64,000 bases of DNA from Bacillus marinisedimentorum (GCF_001644195.2 NZ_LWBL02000041.1:1-64000), one strand, 5' to 3'. Counted from the first letter of the stretch, positions 35,218 to 43,519 are shown. Notes: generated by a model not told the origin, from the letters alone. A program made the numbers and translations.

Positions 35218-36465
35218 TCACTCTGCCTTTCTGATGACAGGATTCAACACCATCAGTAACACGACAATCCCTCCAAAAATCGAAATGCCAAGGAACAAAT
35301 GGTTAATACTGAAATGGACAAGCAGCGTACCCGTTAACATCAGCGATACCGGCTTGCTCGACTCCAGCAGCACCCGCATCGTACTTTGCGACCTCCCGAT
35401 CAGCTTCCTTGGCACCTTCACGATAAACAGCGACTGCAGCGCAATGCTGGCTAGCGGACTTCCGATACCGGCGACCAGGATGATTCCCATGACAGCGATA
35501 AAGTTATCAGTGAACGCCAACGCTCCAAAGGAACCGAGCATCAGGACCAGCCCAACGACCATCGGGACGATTTTCCGGACTTTATTAAAAAAATTGATGG
35601 AAACCGAACCGAGCAGGATTCCTATGAAGAAAGCGATCTCCACCTTCGCCAGATCAGCCGCACTTTCGACAAACAGCGGGAATAACACGGCTACCGGCGC
35701 GAGCATGAAATTGATCAGCACCAGATAAATGATCATGCCCCGTAAAATCGGCACCGAAACAATCGTTTTCAACCCGGTTTTCAAGTCTGCGCCAAAGCTT
35801 TTCCAGTTCAATTTATCAGCAGCTTTTTTCGTCAATGCTTTTTCTTTTATTAAAAGAATAAAGAAGAACGAAACAAAAAAGGTCAGTGCGTTGAAAAGGA
35901 AAGCCGTCGGCAGACTGTAGACCAATAATATCCCCGCGATTGCAGGTGCAGCAAGCCCCACGACGGTCTGAATCGTCGATGAAACACTCTGGGCCCGTGT
36001 AATCAAGTGATCCGGCACAATCGACCGGATGGCGACGGTTTTGGCCGGGACGAAGAACGAATCGAATGACGAGATGATCACTGCCGATACGATCAGCATC
36101 CACGGTTCCAGCAAGTCCGCCCAGAATAAAAACACCAGTCCCAGGATTACCAGGCCGCGGAAAATATCCGACATCAGCATGAATTTCTTCTGATCTCCCC
36201 TGTCAACGAGCACACCCGCAAAGATTCCGAACAGGATCGTCGGAACGATTTCCGCGGCCAGCACAAGTGACATGAGTACAGCCGACCCCGTCAGCACTTT
36301 CATCGCCCAGATAATCGATAATGCATACACCCCATCGCCAAGCGCTGATACAAACTGGCCGGCGATCAAGTACCGGTAATCCTTGATGGCAAAGAGGCTT
36401 TTGAAACTGTCCGTTTTCTCTTTCTTTTCAGAGGGCACTGTTGCTTCTACTGAGGTTTCACTCAT
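35218..36465 (-). CDS. MFS transporter, probable exporter of the RiPP locus
   Basis: The roughly 415-residue protein has twelve hydrophobic segments and the MFS loop motif GILVDRGDQKKFMLMSD-like region between segments 2 and 3 (AGVLVDRGDQKKFM). Its closest pattern is that of enterobactin-exporter/macrolide-efflux type MFS proteins. As the last gene of the peptide-maturation operon it probably exports the mature peptide or gives self-protection. The ATG at 36465 follows GGAGG; the gene starts 41 bases after the HExxH gene. Confidence 0.82.
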   Translation of the reverse strand: MSETSVEATVPSEKKEKTDSFKSLFAIKDYRYLIAGQFVSALGDGVYALSIIWAMKVLTGSAVLMSLVLAAEIVPTILFGIFAGVLVDRGDQKKFMLMSDIFRGLVILGLVFLFWADLLEPWMLIVSAVIISSFDSFFVPAKTVAIRSIVPDHLITRAQSVSSTIQTVVGLAAPAIAGILLVYSLPTAFLFNALTFFVSFFFILLIKEKALTKKAADKLNWKSFGADLKTGLKTIVSVPILRGMIIYLVLINFMLAPVAVLFPLFVESAADLAKVEIAFFIGILLGSVSINFFNKVRKIVPMVVGLVLMLGSFGALAFTDNFIAVMGIILVAGIGSPLASIALQSLFIVKVPRKLIGRSQSTMRVLLESSKPVSLMLTGTLLVHFSINHLFLGISIFGGIVVLLMVLNPVIRKAE

Positions 36466-36505
36466 ATTTTTCCTCCACATTTAAAAGTATGCTTGATTCT
36501 TAATC

Positions 36506-37777
36506 TTAGTTTTCAACTAATGTTTTTGGAGCTGTAAGTGACTTGATTTCATTAAAAATATGTTCGCCAAGAGGGCTAAGCTTACCAGATTCATTAATTA
36601 CAGAGATGGCATCATTCAATTGCCCCTTAACAAATTCAAGCCTTTCTGCTGTCTGATTATAACTCGGATGGAATTGCTGGAGCCTTTCCAGCCACATTGC
36701 AACTCTCGCAAAAGCGTAAGCGCCGTGGAAGACTCCCTTCATCGGCCGCGGGTCTGTCCGCCACGGTGACTTATAAGTTTCGCTGTGGTCGTTCATGACG
36801 ATCGGATCAATCGCAAACAGCTGGTTCAATCTGGAATGGGCGCATTCATGAATGATATTTTCCGTCACCCATAGAAAGTCATGGGGGTGATGGGAGATGA
36901 AAATGGCATCTGGCAATATATCAGTCGTGAAGCCGCCAAACGCATCCGTATCCATGATGGCTAAAAGTTTAATATGGCCCTCCATTTCTCCATAATATTC
37001 TGGCCAAATCTCTTGAATTAAATTCAAGCACGATTCATAGAATAAGTGGTCATTCGGTGTGAAGGAAATGCTGTGCAACCTATTGTCTTTGATTTCACTC
37101 TTTCTGACATTGAGAGAGTTGATGTTTTCTGAAAGGCATTGTCCGACGATCTCTTCTTTCATTTCAAATGCAATCCTGCTTTTACTGTCAAAATAATGTG
37201 GAATGCATTCAATATGTTTTGGGCTCGTCACTTCAAGCCGGGTGGTGAACTCATCGTTGGACCGAATTGCTCCGATAATGACCTCATCAGCAAGGAGTGT
37301 AATTTCATTTTTCGCTGTAATGACTGTACAGCGGTAACATTCATAAGGCGGACTCAAGTTTATTTTGTGATTCAGCCCCGGGATTTCAATTGTGCCTCCG
37401 GATCGGCATTCAACTTCACTCTCAAACTCAATTCCATGTTTCGCACACGGCAGGATAAAATAGCTCATAAATGGTTCAACAAAGTTCGTCGTTTCCATTT
37501 TGCGGATCACATCAGCCGGCTCCATATTATAGATCATGCCATCATCTGAATAGGTTGTCAGGAAGTAAGTGAAGTAGTTCAAACCCGGACTGTAAAGGTC
37601 TTTTAAAAATTCTGGCTGATCGAGTGCGCCTTTCAGTTTCTCCGCAAGATCTGCAGGGATTTTTCCGACTTGCTCCATGATGTCAATCACGCTGATCAGC
37701 CGCTGGGAAAAAGGCCGTAAACTGAGCGTATAGATCTGATCGTTCTCCATACGGGAAGGCTGCAGGAATGATACCAT
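36506..37777 (-). CDS. HExxH-motif putative peptide beta-hydroxylase
   Basis: The 423-residue protein carries His310-Glu-Cys-Ala-His314 within WVTENIIHECAHSRLNQL and later SPWRTDPRPMKGVFHGAYAFARV, the pattern of the HEXXH-motif proteins found in RiPP clusters, some of which are now called alpha-ketoglutarate-dependent peptide beta-hydroxylases. Such enzymes use the two histidines and a glutamate to bind iron and hydroxylate the precursor peptide. It has no signal peptide. It lies one base after the winged-helix gene and close to the precursor peptide gene, so hydroxylation of that peptide is the working hypothesis. Confidence 0.78.
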   Translation of the reverse strand: MVSFLQPSRMENDQIYTLSLRPFSQRLISVIDIMEQVGKIPADLAEKLKGALDQPEFLKDLYSPGLNYFTYFLTTYSDDGMIYNMEPADVIRKMETTNFVEPFMSYFILPCAKHGIEFESEVECRSGGTIEIPGLNHKINLSPPYECYRCTVITAKNEITLLADEVIIGAIRSNDEFTTRLEVTSPKHIECIPHYFDSKSRIAFEMKEEIVGQCLSENINSLNVRKSEIKDNRLHSISFTPNDHLFYESCLNLIQEIWPEYYGEMEGHIKLLAIMDTDAFGGFTTDILPDAIFISHHPHDFLWVTENIIHECAHSRLNQLFAIDPIVMNDHSETYKSPWRTDPRPMKGVFHGAYAFARVAMWLERLQQFHPSYNQTAERLEFVKGQLNDAISVINESGKLSPLGEHIFNEIKSLTAPKTLVEN

Positions 37778-37778
37778 C

Positions 37779-38330
37779 TTATTTTTTCACCCTTTCTGTT
37801 TTAAAATTTGGAAACAAAGAAACCGCAAATGTGTAAGGATCGTCGTTATTTTCCTGGTGCGAGTCAATGTCATCTTCGAGTTCGCGCAGCATGTGGATAT
37901 ATTCTTTCACCCGCTCTTTCGGAATTCGCGCTTTTACGAGAGAAAACTCGGCCGGCGAGTTTCCCGAAACGGCGTTACGCATTCCGGTCCGCACTTCTTC
38001 AATCATATATGTAATCAGTTTTATTTTTTCCATTTCATTGGAGTTCCGGTTGCTCAGCCGGATGCCGAATGAATTCACATCCGCTTTGTAAGCTGTTTCC
38101 ACAATATCTTCTTTAGACTTCGTGCTGTCTGCATACACCAGTTCATTTCTTTCCAGGATTTTAATGATATAATTCACCTTTGCAAGCGGGACACTCACCT
38201 GTCGTGCCACTTCCGTTGCGGTAAGTGAAGCTACTGAGAGGACGCTTAAAACTTCCATTCCGCCGTCATGCAAGATTGCATCAAGGAAATCGTTGTCGGC
38301 ATTATCTATGTATATCGCTGGATTTGTCAT
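37779..38330 (-). CDS. ArsR-like winged-helix protein of the RiPP locus
   Basis: The roughly 183-residue protein has a winged-helix segment near residues 20-70 (MEVLSVLSVASLTATEVARQVSVPLAKVNYIIKILERNELV), followed by a helical C-terminal half (MEKIKLITYMIEEVRTGM, KEYIHMLRELEDDIDSH). It could be a DNA-binding regulator of the locus, or a winged-helix recognition element for the precursor leader; the sequence does not decide. The ATG at 38330 follows GAGGTG. It lies between the M16 peptidase and the HExxH protein with gaps of 17 and 1 bases. Confidence 0.7.
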   Translation of the reverse strand: MTNPAIYIDNADNDFLDAILHDGGMEVLSVLSVASLTATEVARQVSVPLAKVNYIIKILERNELVYADSTKSKEDIVETAYKADVNSFGIRLSNRNSNEMEKIKLITYMIEEVRTGMRNAVSGNSPAEFSLVKARIPKERVKEYIHMLRELEDDIDSHQENNDDPYTFAVSLFPNFKTERVKK

Positions 38331-38347
38331 ACATACCACCTCGTTTT

Positions 38348-39598
38348 TTATAGTAGGGCCAGCAGCGACTCGGAATCTGTGCCTACTGCAGACAAAGCCA
38401 TATTTGACTGATCACACATTTCTCTGGCAACCTCGCGGACTTCTTCCTCCGTTACACTCATTAAGTCAAACACTTCATTATCCACGAAAAAATCTTTATT
38501 ATACAGCGCATAGCGGCCGGTTGTATTCAGATGCCGCACTGCGTCATTCGGGATCTGCAGGGTGGATGTGATGCGGGAAGCGCGGGCCCGCTCCAGCTCT
38601 TCATTCGTCACTCCGTTCTGTTTAATATCATTGATGATGTCCATAACGACCTTGAAACTTTCTTCCAGGGACTCTTTTTTGCAATTAAAATCAATTGCCA
38701 TATAACCGCCCAGGCCATAGCTTAATGCATAGGAATAAACGGAATAGACCAGTTCTCTTTTTTCTCTCAGTTCCATGAAAAGCCTCGATTTCAATCCATC
38801 ACCCAATATATCTGAAAGCAGCGCCATGGCGTACCTCTTCCGCGACCGGAAGGAAGGCCCGACGAATGTAGCTGTCAAATTGACTCGATCGGCATTTCCG
38901 ATCCCCATCACACTTGGGGACACTTCAAGCTGCGGGGACGGGTTGCTTGCCGGTTCGCTTTTCCAGAAGTCGAATTCATGAGCGATCTGGCCAAGCGTTT
39001 CATCAGGATCGACATCCCCTTGAATGACAATGAGGGTGTTGCTTGGTGAATAGTACTGCTTGAATCGGCTTTCGATTTCCTCTTTGGAAAACCGGGCAAT
39101 ATTTTGCTGGTTCCCGATCACAAACAGCCCGAGGGAGCGGTCACCCCAGAGCGCCCGTTCCGCAAGCTCAGTTTTCACTTTCGATGAAGCGAAGTAGGTT
39201 TCGGCTTCCTGTAAGATGATCGCCCGTTCATGATCGATTCGTTCTTCCGGGATATGTTGGAGCTTAACGATTTCAGCTAAAGCTTTAATGATATCAGAGC
39301 GGTAATTCCGCTGCGACGTGATGCAGCACCTTGTCATTTCCTTATTTGTATAGGCTTCATATAACGCACCGTTGTCGAGCAGGTTCCCCACCATTTGTTT
39401 AGCAGAATGGTTCATGTTCTCATGGCTGAACGCCATGTGTTCAATAAAGTGGGATATCCCGTTATTTTCATTGTTTTCGTCTTTTGAGCCGTGGTTCACA
39501 TACATTCCGATTGATAGATTGCGGGATTGTTTCGTCCTTCTGACAATCACTTTCATACAGTTTTCAAGCATCCCTTTGGAAATCGATTCATAGTACAA
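38348..39598 (-). CDS. M16-family zinc peptidase of the RiPP locus
   Basis: The 416-residue protein has the inverted zinc motif HFIEH (His50, Glu53, His54) and the third ligand region RAIILQEAE near residue 131, with the family-typical SPSNTLIVIQGDVDP and FNCKKESLEESFKVVMDII further on. It is one M16 unit of normal length and soluble. M16 peptidases in RiPP loci remove leader peptides or trim products, so it probably processes the peptide encoded at 39678. The TTG start follows GGAGGG. A stable hairpin lies between it and the precursor gene. Confidence 0.88.
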   Translation of the reverse strand: MYYESISKGMLENCMKVIVRRTKQSRNLSIGMYVNHGSKDENNENNGISHFIEHMAFSHENMNHSAKQMVGNLLDNGALYEAYTNKEMTRCCITSQRNYRSDIIKALAEIVKLQHIPEERIDHERAIILQEAETYFASSKVKTELAERALWGDRSLGLFVIGNQQNIARFSKEEIESRFKQYYSPSNTLIVIQGDVDPDETLGQIAHEFDFWKSEPASNPSPQLEVSPSVMGIGNADRVNLTATFVGPSFRSRKRYAMALLSDILGDGLKSRLFMELREKRELVYSVYSYALSYGLGGYMAIDFNCKKESLEESFKVVMDIINDIKQNGVTNEELERARASRITSTLQIPNDAVRHLNTTGRYALYNKDFFVDNEVFDLMSVTEEEVREVAREMCDQSNMALSAVGTDSESLLALL

Positions 39599-39631
39599 GT
39601 TATCCCTCCTTTACGGTGCTTGACATATCAA

Positions 39632-39664
39632 GTTCAGGGAGCTCAAATAATGATCTCCCTGAAC
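39632..39664 (-). other. Hairpin between precursor peptide and peptidase genes
   Basis: GTTCAGGGAG (39632-39641) pairs perfectly with CTCCCTGAAC (39655-39664) around a 13-base loop. It lacks a T-run on the minus strand, so it is more likely a partial attenuator or RNA-stability element that would keep precursor mRNA above peptidase mRNA. Confidence 0.6.
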
Positions 39665-39677
39665 AAATGATGCCGTT

Positions 39678-39842
39678 TTAGAAACTTGCTGAAACTGAAA
39701 TCCTGATTCCCTGTTCGCCGGCTGCCAACTCGTCAGTCGCCTTTTCGATCTGCTCCACCAGCTGGGAATCGCTGATGACCACTTCCCCCTTGTCGTTGAC
39801 CTTGAATACTTCCGGAGTAATGCTTACTTTCTTGTTTTCCAT
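39678..39842 (-). CDS. Putative RiPP precursor peptide, 54 residues
   Basis: This small gene encodes a 54-residue peptide with a good ribosome binding site (GGGGGTG, 9 bases before ATG). It starts MENKKVSITPEVFKV, has the leader-like segment GEVVISDSQLVEQIEKATDE, an Ala-Ala-Gly turn at 40-42, and ends GEQGIRISVSASF. The ISDSQLVEQI part recalls Nif11/NHLP-type leaders. There is no cysteine and no signal peptide, so the core would be modified on other residues; the C-terminal GIRISVSASF, with Arg, Ser and Phe, is the likely core. It lies 18 bases after the radical SAM gene and before the M16 peptidase gene. The assignment rests on position, size and translation signals. Confidence 0.78.
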   Translation of the reverse strand: MENKKVSITPEVFKVNDKGEVVISDSQLVEQIEKATDELAAGEQGIRISVSASF

Positions 39843-39860
39843 TATGTATTTCACCCCCTT

Positions 39861-41768
39861 TCAAGCATGAACCGGACGCTGTTCTTTTTGTTTTTCGTTC
39901 CACTCGGCCAGCCGCACCAATGCGGCTTTTTTCGGACTGTAAATCTTGCAGTCAAGCGCCAGGCTGATGTATCTGTTTTTCTCCTCAAGCACCAATGCTT
40001 TGTTGACAAACTCACGGACAATCTTTTCCGATTCATCGATCGTAATGTCGTAACCGGCATTCTGAACGTCTTTATATGCACTCGCTAGATTTCTGGCTGA
40101 ATCCAATGCCAGGTAAAGCTGCCGTTTTTCTTCTTTTAAAACTGTCATCTGAATGTCGTTCTCTTTCCTCATATCCACAATCAGCAATTCCCTGCCGTTA
40201 TCAACAAAGAATAAATCACTGCTCGCATGTGTTTTCGTCCACGCAGCAACCGCCTTGCGCATAGGAATTGTATACTCACCCGGATTGCGCGGTTCCGCGT
40301 AATCATAATCGAAATGATAAGCGATCCGGTTCAGCCCGGCTTGATCCAGCCCGCTGTAAATGTACTTATACGGCCACATCGCCCGGACATTTGTAAGACC
40401 GTTCCGTTCATAATCGTTGAAATACGGACTGAAACGGTCAAGCCGGATTTTTGCGACGCTGCCCGGCGGGGTCAGATGGGTGATCTTTTCGACGACCTCA
40501 GGCAAACGTTCATATTCTTCCGGATTCTCTTTCGGAAAGCCGTACAAAATGTTCCAGACCGGGAACACCCCATACTCTTTCGACCATTTCAACAGCTGGA
40601 TATTCTGCAGCATCGTGACACCTTTGTTCATCAGTTCGAGAACAGAGGTCTGCAGGCTTTCGATCCCCGGCTGGATCGATCTGAACTTGGCGTCCCGAAA
40701 CAGTTCCACCTGGCTCTTTTTCAAATTCGCTTTCGTTTCATAAAACATATCCAGATCCAGGCCCTTTTCCTTCAAAGCCGGCAGCACGCTTTTGAAGTAA
40801 CCCATATCGATAATGTTATCGACGGCAGCGGCTTTTGACGTGTAGTCCTTATATTTGTTGCTGAGGTAAATCAATTCTTCCAGCGCCCTGTCTGCCGACT
40901 TGCTCCGGAAGTTCAAATTCGTTCCATTAAGGCCGCAAAAGACGCAGTGATGTTTCTGTCCCCACCAGCATCCTCTTGAGGACTCGAACAGGAAACGGGT
41001 TTTACTGACCTGGTCCCCGTAGCTGCAGCTCACAAATTGCTCGAAATAGTCGGTGTAATCGGGATAAGGAATTTCATCGAGTTTTACGGCTGCTGGCGAT
41101 ATCGGAGGGGCGCTATCATTGGAGGAACGTTGCAGCCGGATCCCGTTAATTTTTGGCACCTTCTTGTTTTTGTTCCATTCAGTGAGGAACGTAATGAATG
41201 ACTGATCGCCTTCACCCGAACAGACAGCATCGATGAATGGGAATTGTTGAATCAGTTCTTCCCCCATCGTTTCCTCACAGTTGGCTCCTCCGAATATGAT
41301 GAATTTTTCCGGGTATTTTTCTTTCAATCTTTTCGCGAAACTGATTGAAGCAACGTTTTGTTCGAAAACACTCGTGAAGCCGATTACTGAGTACTGGCTC
41401 CAATCGATTTCGGACAAGCATGCGTCCAGGAACCGTTCAACGTGTGTTCTTACTTCACGGATGATCTCAAAATCAGCTTCTGAATTCCCAAGCTTCACTT
41501 TCGCTTCTTCTATGTAGGCGTCCAGGGTATCTTTGCCGAATAGAGATTGAGAAAAGACGACTTCACCTGCCAGGGCATTGCTTGAAAAGATGGTCCCTTC
41601 AGCAATTCCATCGTATAACTCAGGTGAAATTTGCTCGGCGAACTTCAGATTCAGATAGTGCACATCACACTCGATATCCCGCTGCGTCAACCCTGCTTTC
41701 AGCAGACTCAATCCGATGGAAGGCCTGTATAACGAACCAAAGGGCATATTAATAAGCGCTGCTTTCAT
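39861..41768 (-). CDS. B12-binding radical SAM RiPP-maturation protein
   Basis: The 635-residue protein has an N-terminal cobalamin-binding-like domain (residues about 1-215; IGFTSVFEQN, IIFGGANCEETMGEEL, FIDAVCSGEGD) and a radical SAM core with Cys267, Cys275 and Cys278 in SSRGCWWGQKHHCVFCGLN. The CX7CX2C form and the WWG-KHHC-FCGLN pattern are those of RiPP maturation radical SAM protein 1. Relatives use SAM and B12, often for methylation at unreactive carbons. The C-terminal part (about 480-635) may bind the peptide. An ATG with GGAGATGG upstream fits. It is 18 bases upstream of the precursor peptide gene and 120 bases after the secreted propeptide gene. Confidence 0.9.
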   Translation of the reverse strand: MKAALINMPFGSLYRPSIGLSLLKAGLTQRDIECDVHYLNLKFAEQISPELYDGIAEGTIFSSNALAGEVVFSQSLFGKDTLDAYIEEAKVKLGNSEADFEIIREVRTHVERFLDACLSEIDWSQYSVIGFTSVFEQNVASISFAKRLKEKYPEKFIIFGGANCEETMGEELIQQFPFIDAVCSGEGDQSFITFLTEWNKNKKVPKINGIRLQRSSNDSAPPISPAAVKLDEIPYPDYTDYFEQFVSCSYGDQVSKTRFLFESSRGCWWGQKHHCVFCGLNGTNLNFRSKSADRALEELIYLSNKYKDYTSKAAAVDNIIDMGYFKSVLPALKEKGLDLDMFYETKANLKKSQVELFRDAKFRSIQPGIESLQTSVLELMNKGVTMLQNIQLLKWSKEYGVFPVWNILYGFPKENPEEYERLPEVVEKITHLTPPGSVAKIRLDRFSPYFNDYERNGLTNVRAMWPYKYIYSGLDQAGLNRIAYHFDYDYAEPRNPGEYTIPMRKAVAAWTKTHASSDLFFVDNGRELLIVDMRKENDIQMTVLKEEKRQLYLALDSARNLASAYKDVQNAGYDITIDESEKIVREFVNKALVLEEKNRYISLALDCKIYSPKKAALVRLAEWNEKQKEQRPVHA

Positions 41769-41834
41769 CTATCCATCTCCTTTCTACAAAATATTACAAA
41801 TTACGTGAGGCCGATCTGTTAGAATATATCCGGA

Positions 41835-41853
41835 ATCACAGGCAGTTTGTGAT
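41835..41853. promoter_or_regulatory. Inverted repeat upstream of the radical SAM gene
   Basis: ATCACAGGCAGTTTGTGAT has 6-base arms around a 7-base centre, in the 120-base gap between the propeptide stop and the radical SAM start. It could be an operator or the stem of an attenuator. No clear promoter was found next to it. Confidence 0.35.
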
Positions 41854-41888
41854 GCAAGCGGAATAGAATAGGAGATTTCAGTTCAGCT

Positions 41889-42044
41889 TCAATGGTTTCC
41901 CGGAATCAGTTCATCGCCAAGCGTTCCAATAACATCAGCAGTTTCCGCCACCGCTTTTTCAACAGTTACTTCAGCATAAGAAGCCGTACCGCCGCCAAAC
42001 ACCAATCCAAAAGACAAAATACAGAACAGCAACAGTTTTCTCAT
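41889..42044 (-). CDS. Secreted signalling propeptide, probable cognate of the RRNPP regulator
   Basis: This gene of 51 codons encodes a peptide with a Sec signal (MRKLLLFCILSFGLVFGGGTASYA, given as MRKLLLFCILSFG and GGGTASYA) and a likely cleavage after SYA. The exported part of 27 residues starts EVTVEKAV and ends TLGDELIPGNH. This layout is that of Phr/PapR/NprX-type propeptides, in which the last 5-10 residues are trimmed outside, re-imported by Opp and bound by an HTH-TPR receptor. GGGGGAG precedes the ATG. It is divergent from just such a receptor gene, 156 bases away, and lies at the head of the RiPP operon. Confidence 0.8.
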   Translation of the reverse strand: MRKLLLFCILSFGLVFGGGTASYAEVTVEKAVAETADVIGTLGDELIPGNH

Positions 42045-42137
42045 ATCAATCTCCCCCATATGGTATAATTTTCATAAGAGTTTAGGACTATCTTCTCTCT
42101 GATTTCATTATCCATTGCATAACGGAGATTTTAAATA

Positions 42138-42149
42138 TGCATTTATGCA
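42138..42149. promoter_or_regulatory. Short inverted repeat, candidate operator in the divergent quorum-sensing promoter region
   Basis: TGCATTTATGCA consists of TGCAT and ATGCA arms; a further TGCAT lies at 42116-42120. The region between the propeptide and regulator genes is AT-rich and is where the regulator would act on both promoters. The exact sites are uncertain. Confidence 0.3.
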
Positions 42150-42200
42150 GTAATTTTAAAATTCTGAATATTTTTGATTTTTTGCTTTAGGGAGGCTTTT

Positions 42201-43088
42201 ATGAGTACCGTAAGTAAGAATATCGAATACTATAGAAAACAGGCGGGAATGACCAGAAAAGACCTGGCCGCTGGAATCTGTGACGAATCGACTTTATACC
42301 GGATCGAAAAAGGGGCGCAAAACCCGAGGCTTGACCTGCTCTATGACATTTGCCGAAAACTGAAGGTCCCGATTGACTTCGTCATTAGCGACCTTCATTA
42401 TAACGACCTGATGGAAATTGAACGATATAAAAATTTATGCCGTGAACTTACATACAACGAAGATTACGAAGCTCTCACGCTAACAATTGAGGAATTCGAT
42501 AAGCTTTTAGACCTTTATAAGCATCAGGCGGAATATGCGAGCACAAAACGTTTCATCACATGGCACAAAGCCGTACTGCTGCACATGAAAGAAAATAATC
42601 CGGCAGAAGCGGAAGACCAGCTGAAAAGCATCTATGAACAACGGCTCAGAACAGAACTGGACATCGGCATCTGCAATTCGCTCGGTCTTGTCAAACTGAA
42701 CCGGCAAGGTGTCGCGGCTGCCATCAACTATTTCAAAAAAGCCTATTCAGCCATCGAGGATTTGCCGTTCAAAAGTGATTTCACACTCGCTCCCAGGGTG
42801 GCTTATAACCTGGCCTACTGTCACTACTATAACGGAAACCTGCATGAGGCCATCACCCTTGCATACAAAATCATTGAAATGCTGGAAAAGAAGCAGCTGA
42901 GTTTTATTATGGGGAAAACGAAGCATATGCTGGGAAAAATCAATATGAAATTGGGTGACTACGAACAGGCGAGGGAATATTTGATCGAAGCGAAGTTTTT
43001 GTTTCGGCTGGAAAAGAATGAGGCCCATTATAGGAAGACGGAAGCGGATTTGGATGAGGTTCAGGAGCTGATTAAGGGTGGGAATTGA
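42201..43088 (+). CDS. RRNPP-family (PlcR/Rap-like) HTH-TPR quorum-sensing regulator
   Basis: The 295-residue protein has an N-terminal Xre-type helix-turn-helix (residues about 5-60; RKQAGMTRKDLAAGICDESTLYRIEKGAQNPRLDLLYDICRKLKV in pattern) followed by a helical TPR region (RVAYNLAYCHYYNGNLHEAITLAYKI, KLGDYEQAREYLIEA). This is the layout and length of PlcR, NprR-like and ComR-type receptors that change DNA binding when they bind a re-imported peptide. The ATG at 42201 follows GGGAGG. It is divergent from a secreted propeptide gene and so probably controls it and the RiPP operon behind it. Confidence 0.88.
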   Translation: MSTVSKNIEYYRKQAGMTRKDLAAGICDESTLYRIEKGAQNPRLDLLYDICRKLKVPIDFVISDLHYNDLMEIERYKNLCRELTYNEDYEALTLTIEEFDKLLDLYKHQAEYASTKRFITWHKAVLLHMKENNPAEAEDQLKSIYEQRLRTELDIGICNSLGLVKLNRQGVAAAINYFKKAYSAIEDLPFKSDFTLAPRVAYNLAYCHYYNGNLHEAITLAYKIIEMLEKKQLSFIMGKTKHMLGKINMKLGDYEQAREYLIEAKFLFRLEKNEAHYRKTEADLDEVQELIKGGN

Positions 43089-43104
43089 GCCATGTGTTAG
43101 AGAG

Positions 43105-43140
43105 TCGCCGAGTACCCGGGAGGATACTCGGCGATTCTTT
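43105..43140 (+). terminator. Terminator of the quorum-sensing regulator gene
   Basis: TCGCCGAGTA (43105-43114) pairs perfectly with TACTCGGCGA (43125-43134) and a T-rich stretch follows, 17 bases after the stop codon. Confidence 0.8.
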
Positions 43141-43258
43141 ATTTCTTTCTGAGCATCACCGGAGAATCCACCTGGTACGCTCTTTCTTACCCGTTTATTG
43201 CTGTGTCTGCGTCCGCGGTAAATCTCAGCCGCTTTTCATTTTCACTCTCTTAACATGC

Positions 43259-43519
43259 TTAACTAAAAAACGTCTCCACTTCAGCAACCGCTTCTTCGCT
43301 GTCTTCCCCTACAGCACGGATGGTGATTTCATCGCCGTTTTGCAGCTGCAGGGTGATTAAACCGAGGAAGCTTTTAAGGCTTACTTCAATCACCGATCCT
43401 CTTACAACTTTTTTTAAGTAAATTTCCGATTTGTATTTCTGGGTGAGAGCACTTAAGTCAACAATCGTTAGCTCATCAGATATTTGGACAGGCACATTTT
43501 CTCTTATACTTTCAGACAT
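43259..43519 (-). CDS. HPr-family protein lacking the phosphorylatable histidine
   Basis: The 86-residue protein aligns with HPr: the second half SVIEVSLKSFLGLITLQLQNGDEITI matches the HPr VNLKSIMGVMSLGIAKGAEITI region, keeping the serine that HPr kinase modifies. The first half, where HPr has GxHARPA, instead reads ISDELTIVDLSAL, so the active-site histidine is absent. It cannot carry phosphate in the sugar PTS. By analogy with Crh, it may act as a Ser-phosphorylated co-effector of CcpA or as a regulator of the hexonate enzymes next to it. The ATG at 43519 follows AAGGAG; it is the last gene of the operon, 28 bases after the aldolase. Confidence 0.7.
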   Translation of the reverse strand: MSESIRENVPVQISDELTIVDLSALTQKYKSEIYLKKVVRGSVIEVSLKSFLGLITLQLQNGDEITIRAVGEDSEEAVAEVETFFS

